From Heligmosomoides polygyrus polygyrus (lineage: Eukaryota; Nematoda; Chromadorea; Rhabditida; Heligmosomidae), in assembly GCA_947396885.1 (NCBI GenBank), contig OX377203.1, forward strand, positions 2,852,001 to 2,916,000: DNA of 64,000 nucleotides. Reading direction: 5' to 3'. Of this stretch, positions 59,690-64,000 are shown in pieces; positions within the stretch are counted from its first letter, which is position 1, and the number at the start of each line of letters is the position of its first letter. The notes below the pieces were generated by a model, which saw only the letters and a list, made by a program, of their open reading frames with translations, made no database searches and was not told the DNA's origin. Made by a program: the position numbers and the translations under genes.

Positions 59690-62440
59690 TTGATGTTTGC
59701 TGCAACATGTTTCGATTATGACGTTATAATGCTAACCGAAACTTGGCTAAGTGAGATAAATGACCTAGAACCTATTCTTGGGCAGATGAGAAAATCCTAT
59801 CACTTTGTGAGATGTGACAGAGCTCAAAAAAGGGGTGGTGGTGTTGTTATTCTTATTAAGCGTTCCATAGCATTTGAGGTTGTCTGGTGCGAATCTTATC
59901 AAAATGCCTTTGAAATAGTGTGCTGTGATCTAAAGCTACTCCATACCACTATTAGAATGATTGTGGTCTACAGGACGCCTAGTTGCACCACCAATGGGAC
60001 GATCCAGCTTACCAAGGTTTTGAGTGATCTAGCCACGTTTGAAGGGCCATGCGTTATTAACGGCGACTTCAACTTTCCTGACATTGACTGGGAAAAAGTT
60101 CCTCTGCACGCCTCTTCTTATGCATCGCAAGTGTTCCTAAATTTTTGCAACTCTAGCAAGCTTGTTCAAAAAGTTCTTAAACCAACTCGTGGTAATCATA
60201 TACTTAATCTTGTTCTATGCAGCGACACGAAACTAATACGAGATTTACTTGTGATGGCACCAACTGGGTCAAGTGATCACTATAGCCTCTCTTACAATGT
60301 GAAAGCCTTCATGGATCCCCTGTACTTTCGCCTCCGGAGGTCCTTTCACAAAGCGCCATATGAAGACATTTGCCGATTTTTATGCTCCTTTGATTGGAGA
60401 TATATTTTGGAAGCTCTACCTGATGTCAACGACAAGTATGAGTTTTTCCTATCAGTTTTGCATGCATCCATTCAGGAGTATGTCCCCCTTGAAAGACAAC
60501 CCCTGAATGGAGGCAACGTTCCACCGCATCTGTCTAAGCTTTTTGAGCTCAAAGAAAAAGCCTGGCTGGACTCTCAAAGCAATCCATGTCTTCAGACCTG
60601 CGAACGTTTCAAGTTTATTAAAACTAAATTTGACCGTCTTCTCAGAAAATACAACAGTTACGTTGAACGGAAACTCTTGGACAATCCAAAAAAATGCTCG
60701 CTATATAAATTGCTGAATTCTAGGCTGAGGAAGTCAACTAAGATCCCGACGTTAGTAGATGACGAAGGGAACTCAGCTGTCACTGATTTTGAAAAAGCTT
60801 CTATGCTAGCCCTATATTTCAAAAAGTCGTACGCCGTTGATTCAGATAATAAAACATGGGTAGAGTCAGACTTTTCCACTCAAAGTGCCACATCTGATAG
60901 CTTAGTTTGGTTTTACAAAGAAGATATTTTCAAGCATCTAAATGACCTACCGTTATCGTACACTACTGCTCCTGACGATATACCTGCTTACTTCATTAAG
61001 AAGGTTGCTGTAGCTTTAGTTGCTCCTCTTGAACATATCTTCAATTTTAGTTATATGCATAGTGCAATACCAAATCGGTGGAAGCATGCATTCGTTACAC
61101 CTATCCCCAAAAAATCGCCACATGATAAAGTATCAAACTATCGTCCTATTAGTATTACATCAATCTTTTCAAGAATTTTCGAGAAAATTTTGAAAGTGGC
61201 TCTTGTGAAACATATTGAAGCACATGAGGTAATACCAAAAAGTCAATATGGCTTCAGTGTTGGAAGATCAACTGAGACCTTGATGCTATCTACTTTGAAT
61301 GATTGGACCAAGGCATTGGATGAAAACAATGACGTTGACGTAGTCTTTTTTGACTTCAGCAAGGCTTTCGATAAGGTTCCCTTCAAAGAGCTTATTCTCA
61401 AACTGCAAATTGTTGGTATTCATCATAGAATTGTTAAGTGGGTGAAGAATTTTATCACAAATAGATCCTTCCAAGTGAAGGTTAATGAAAAATTTTCTCC
61501 GTCTTACACAATTACGAGTGGTGTTCCACAGGGAGGTGTACTGTCACCTATTCTCTTCATCATTTACACATCTGATTTACCTGACTTGATTGAACGACAT
61601 GGCGTTAAGTGCAAAATGTTTGCTGACGATATAAAAATATACAGGAATATTACGTGTGCAGAGGACCATTTTGCCCTTCAATGTGCAGTTTCAGATGTTG
61701 CCGATTGGTCGGACAGGTGGAAATTACCTATCTCAGCACCAAAGACTAGAGTTTTTCATCTCGGCAATTCAAATTCGGCTAGTCGCATTTATAACCCTGG
61801 CAGAGGCAAACTACTTAGTGAAGAAAGTCTGCGAGATCTCGGCTTTATCTTGGATAAAAAACTTACTTTTTCAGAACATTGTGAAATGATTGCAAAAAAA
61901 GCTGAAAGAATAACTCATAATATATTTAGAGCTCTATCTACGAATTCAGCAGCTCACTTGCTTCTTGCATACAAATCATATGTTCGCCCAATATTGGAGT
62001 ATGGCACCACAGTGTTCAGTCCTCAGCTTAAGCGCTGCATACAGAGGCTTGAATCCGTTCAGAATAGCTACACTAGAAAACTATGGTTACGCTTAAATGG
62101 CTATGACTACACCTCCATTCCATCAGCGCATGATCGTAATATAATATTCAAGCTGGAATCGCTTGCTATCCGTAGGAAGCGAAACGATCTAATTATGATT
62201 TTCAAGATGATGACTGGAAAGGTTGCACTTCCACTTACTGATCTTTACACAGTCCATCATTCTACCACTAGGGGTTGTAGATCTAAAATTCATTATCCTG
62301 TGGCCAAAAGTTGTGTTCGCGCATCCTTCTTTACTCAAAGGGCCGGCTCTGAATTCTTATTGTTTTCCAAAAATCATGCTTTGCCATCTTCGTTAAACCA
62401 ATATAAGTGGCTCGTTGACAGTTATCTCAAGACTCGATAG
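59690..62440 (+). CDS. ORF2: endonuclease-reverse transcriptase of CR1-like element B, intact
   Basis: A single frame of 916 codons from the first ATG. The true N-terminus probably lies upstream, because the same frame is open from ORF1 onward and holds the endonuclease start motif YYSNIRSLQ at about 59645. APE-type endonuclease: LTETWLS, KRGGGVVILIKR, VYRTPS, INGDFNFPDIDW and SSDHYSLSY (catalytic Asp-His). RT: NYRPISITSIFSRIFEKIL, SQYGFSVGRSTE, VFFDFSKAFDKVP, SGVPQGGVLSPILF and MFADDIKIY with the two catalytic aspartates. The thumb/C-terminal part is [32 protein letters not shown] and LAIRRKRNDLIMIFK. No stop or frameshift. Translation of ORF2 may depend on reinitiation after ORF1. Confidence 0.93.
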   Translation: MMFAATCFDYDVIMLTETWLSEINDLEPILGQMRKSYHFVRCDRAQKRGGGVVILIKRSIAFEVVWCESYQNAFEIVCCDLKLLHTTIRMIVVYRTPSCTTNGTIQLTKVLSDLATFEGPCVINGDFNFPDIDWEKVPLHASSYASQVFLNFCNSSKLVQKVLKPTRGNHILNLVLCSDTKLIRDLLVMAPTGSSDHYSLSYNVKAFMDPLYFRLRRSFHKAPYEDICRFLCSFDWRYILEALPDVNDKYEFFLSVLHASIQEYVPLERQPLNGGNVPPHLSKLFELKEKAWLDSQSNPCLQTCERFKFIKTKFDRLLRKYNSYVERKLLDNPKKCSLYKLLNSRLRKSTKIPTLVDDEGNSAVTDFEKASMLALYFKKSYAVDSDNKTWVESDFSTQSATSDSLVWFYKEDIFKHLNDLPLSYTTAPDDIPAYFIKKVAVALVAPLEHIFNFSYMHSAIPNRWKHAFVTPIPKKSPHDKVSNYRPISITSIFSRIFEKILKVALVKHIEAHEVIPKSQYGFSVGRSTETLMLSTLNDWTKALDENNDVDVVFFDFSKAFDKVPFKELILKLQIVGIHHRIVKWVKNFITNRSFQVKVNEKFSPSYTITSGVPQGGVLSPILFIIYTSDLPDLIERHGVKCKMFADDIKIYRNITCAEDHFALQCAVSDVADWSDRWKLPISAPKTRVFHLGNSNSASRIYNPGRGKLLSEESLRDLGFILDKKLTFSEHCEMIAKKAERITHNIFRALSTNSAAHLLLAYKSYVRPILEYGTTVFSPQLKRCIQRLESVQNSYTRKLWLRLNGYDYTSIPSAHDRNIIFKLESLAIRRKRNDLIMIFKMMTGKVALPLTDLYTVHHSTTRGCRSKIHYPVAKSCVRASFFTQRAGSEFLLFSKNHALPSSLNQYKWLVDSYLKTR

Positions 62441-62550
62441 ATTGCCCTTTCTTCTATGTTTGCGTTTATTATCACTGTGTTTTACCGCTAATTGTTTCTT
62501 TTGTTGCGTGTTGTGATACACGTATAAATAAATAAATAAATAAATAATGT

Positions 62551-62776
62551 CCAGAAGTGGTCCTCTGAGTGGAGCTTACCGCTTTCGAAAGAAAAGTCTA
62601 GAGTGCTCCACATTGGTACTAGAAATGATAACGTACCTCACTACTCTATTAATAGTATACCACTTAATGAAGTTGGAGAAATAAAAAACCTTGGATTTCT
62701 AGTTACGAGTAATCTGAATTTCGATAAACACTGTGCAACGGTAGCCAATAAAGCTATGAAAGTCATGTTTAATCTA
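62551..62776 (+). pseudogene. CR1-like element A, second segment
   Basis: Continues the RT of the segment at 58535: QKWSSEWSLPLSKEKSRVLH, GEIKNLGFLVTSNLNFDKHC, NKAMKVMFNL. It is interrupted at a TA by the palindrome at 62777. Confidence 0.9.
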
Positions 62777-63852
62777 TTAGGTTGTCCTATAAGTCCTTGC
62801 AGTTTTTTTCAACGATTCACTGCAGATTTCGCCGGCGGTCTCTCGCATAGCGCTGCATAGCTTTCGAAAGGGAATGATTTGCTCTATCAGAGCATGTATT
62901 GCCTTTTTTCATCATGAATTTTGTCAATTTTTAGGTCGTTGAAGTGAAAAGTGAAAAAGTGAAAAAGCAGCCATTTGCGCACTTTTTCTCTCCGCTTAGG
63001 TTTGGAATTTTTTGCAAATTTTTTATAGCATTTGGAAGACAATGTTCTGTACTGCAAGAATATGTGTTGGTTTGTGTTGTGTTATTCTATTTTCTCACTC
63101 GCCCTTTATTGATTTTTAGGTCATAAAATGGGGACGTCCGACTTTTATTTCCGAATTTTTACCAAAACTCCGGTTCTGTGGTTGGACTTTTTTGCTTGGT
63201 GTCATATGTCGTTTGGAAGAGGATGTTTGTCTCAGTAAGAATTTGTGTCGCGTTTGTTGGCTCACGCTGATTTCTGTCGAATGTCAACAACTGAAGAAGG
63301 AGAAGGAGTTGTTGGTGAAGACGATTTTCTCTTTTTGACATTTTGTTGATATTCAAAAGAAATCAATAAACGCTACACATATTCTTATAGAGCAAGACAT
63401 TCTCCTTCGAACGACATATAACACCAACCCAAAAATTCAAGCACAGAGCAGGAGCTGTCGGCAAAAATAACCATCCTCCTTCGGACGTCCCAATTTGATG
63501 ACCTAAAAATCAATAAAGGACAAACGAGCAAACAGCACTTACATATTCTTCTTTAACACACATATTCTTGTAGTACAGAACATTTTCTTTCAAATGCTCG
63601 AAAAAACTGCGCAAAACATTACAAACCTAAGCGGAGAGAACAAGGGCGCAAATGGCCACTTTTCTCTTTTTCACTTTTCACTTCAACGATCTAAAAATTG
63701 ACAAAATTCAGGACGAAAAAAGAAATGCAATACATGTTCTGATAGACCAAATTATTCTCTTTTGAAAGCTGTGCAGCGCTACGCAAGAGACCGCTGGCGA
63801 AATCTGCAGTGAATCGTTGAAAAAAACTGCAAGAACTTATGGGACAACCTAA
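62777..63852. mobile_element. mariner-type foldback element with arms of several hundred bp
   Basis: Starts TTAGGTTGTCCTATAAGTCC; the complement of the right end reads TTAGGTTGTCCCATAAGTTC. TA duplications are at 62775-62776 and 63853-63854. The two arms remain inverted copies for most of the 1,076 bp (for example CAACGATTCACTGCAGATTT and GAAGTGAAAAGTGAAAAAG in both). No transposase is encoded. The TIR resembles that of the mariner at 1502, which could have supplied transposase. Confidence 0.9.
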
Positions 63853-63854
63853 TA

Positions 63855-64000
63855 TTTAGAGCCTTGTCTTCAAATGACAATTACATTCTTCTCCAGGCGT
63901 ATAGGATTTTTGTCAGACCTACTGGAGTATGGTACGCCAGTATTTAACCCTTACACACGAAGGGCTAGTGAAATTATAGAACGAGTTCAGCAGAACAGCT
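63855..64000 (+). pseudogene. CR1-like element A, third segment, runs off the window
   Basis: Reads RALSSNDNYILLQAYRIF, then YTRRASEIIERVQQNS. Joining to the previous segment across the palindrome keeps the reading frame when one TA is removed. A frameshift occurs near 63915. Confidence 0.88.

Larger units (their letters stand above)
58761..62550 (+). mobile_element. CR1-like (Jockey-superfamily) non-LTR retrotransposon B, apparently complete
   Basis: About 3.8 kb with ORF1 (58872-59609), ORF2 (to 62440) and a short 3' UTR ending in an (AAAT)n tail (about 62525-62548). It is inserted within the RT frame of element A. I see no clear target-site duplication, as is common for CR1 elements. Both ORFs are free of stops, which suggests recent activity. 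The exact 5' end is uncertain by about 20 bp. Confidence 0.88.

Overview
The window looks like nuclear DNA of a parasitic nematode, most likely a hookworm-type strongylid. Evidence: short exons with GT..AG introns, a 3' splice site directly in front of start codons that suggests spliced-leader trans-splicing, and a dense load of mariner, RTE and CR1-like elements plus tRNA-derived SINE and foldback repeats. No bacterial operon structure is visible. The organism assignment is inference; no species-specific marker was seen.

Host genes. The only cellular protein-coding genes I can support are two tandem paralogues, both on the minus strand, of a secreted S9-family (prolyl oligopeptidase/acylaminoacyl-peptidase type, DPF-5/DPF-6-like) serine peptidase. 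Gene 1 spans 58135-38490 and gene 2 spans 32468-11359. I could place all 16 exons of each by hand. Exon lengths and intron phases are identical between the copies, and each gives an open frame of 683 codons plus stop with Ser513/Asp608/His640. A third, decayed piece (exons 14-16 only) lies at 1338-890. Three units at roughly 0-1.3 kb, 10.4-32.9 kb and 37.6-58.5 kb therefore form a tandem segmental duplication. Each carries a tRNA-Met-like relic about 0.6 kb downstream of the last exon.

Mobile DNA by region. 1.5-9.4 kb: a mariner with TIRs, a foldback element with an internal ORF, a satellite block, a 5'-truncated RTE with a 19-bp target duplication, and a tRNA-like palindrome. 9.4-22.2 kb: two further foldbacks, a deletion-derivative mariner, a cluster of TWA-flanked palindromic MITEs, CR1 and RTE fragments. 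22.7-23.4 kb: a solo LTR with a 5-bp target duplication inside an intron of gene 2. 24.7-36.9 kb: satellite-bearing repeats and more foldbacks. 39.7-41.0 kb: a nearly intact mariner. 42.5-49.7 kb: minisatellites, a Gag zinc-knuckle relic and inverted repeats. 58.5-64 kb: a nest in which an old CR1-like copy is split first by a full CR1-like element with intact ORF1 and ORF2, then by a mariner-type palindrome.

Most interesting. Several otherwise different long-inverted-repeat elements share an outer motif of the type CTAACAAGGGAA, place a tRNA-like (A box/B box) module inside each arm and, in four cases, enclose or retain a conserved short acidic ORF that begins MSA..RVVIHLLTLKCG. I do not recognise this protein or this element architecture. 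It is my candidate for an undescribed system.
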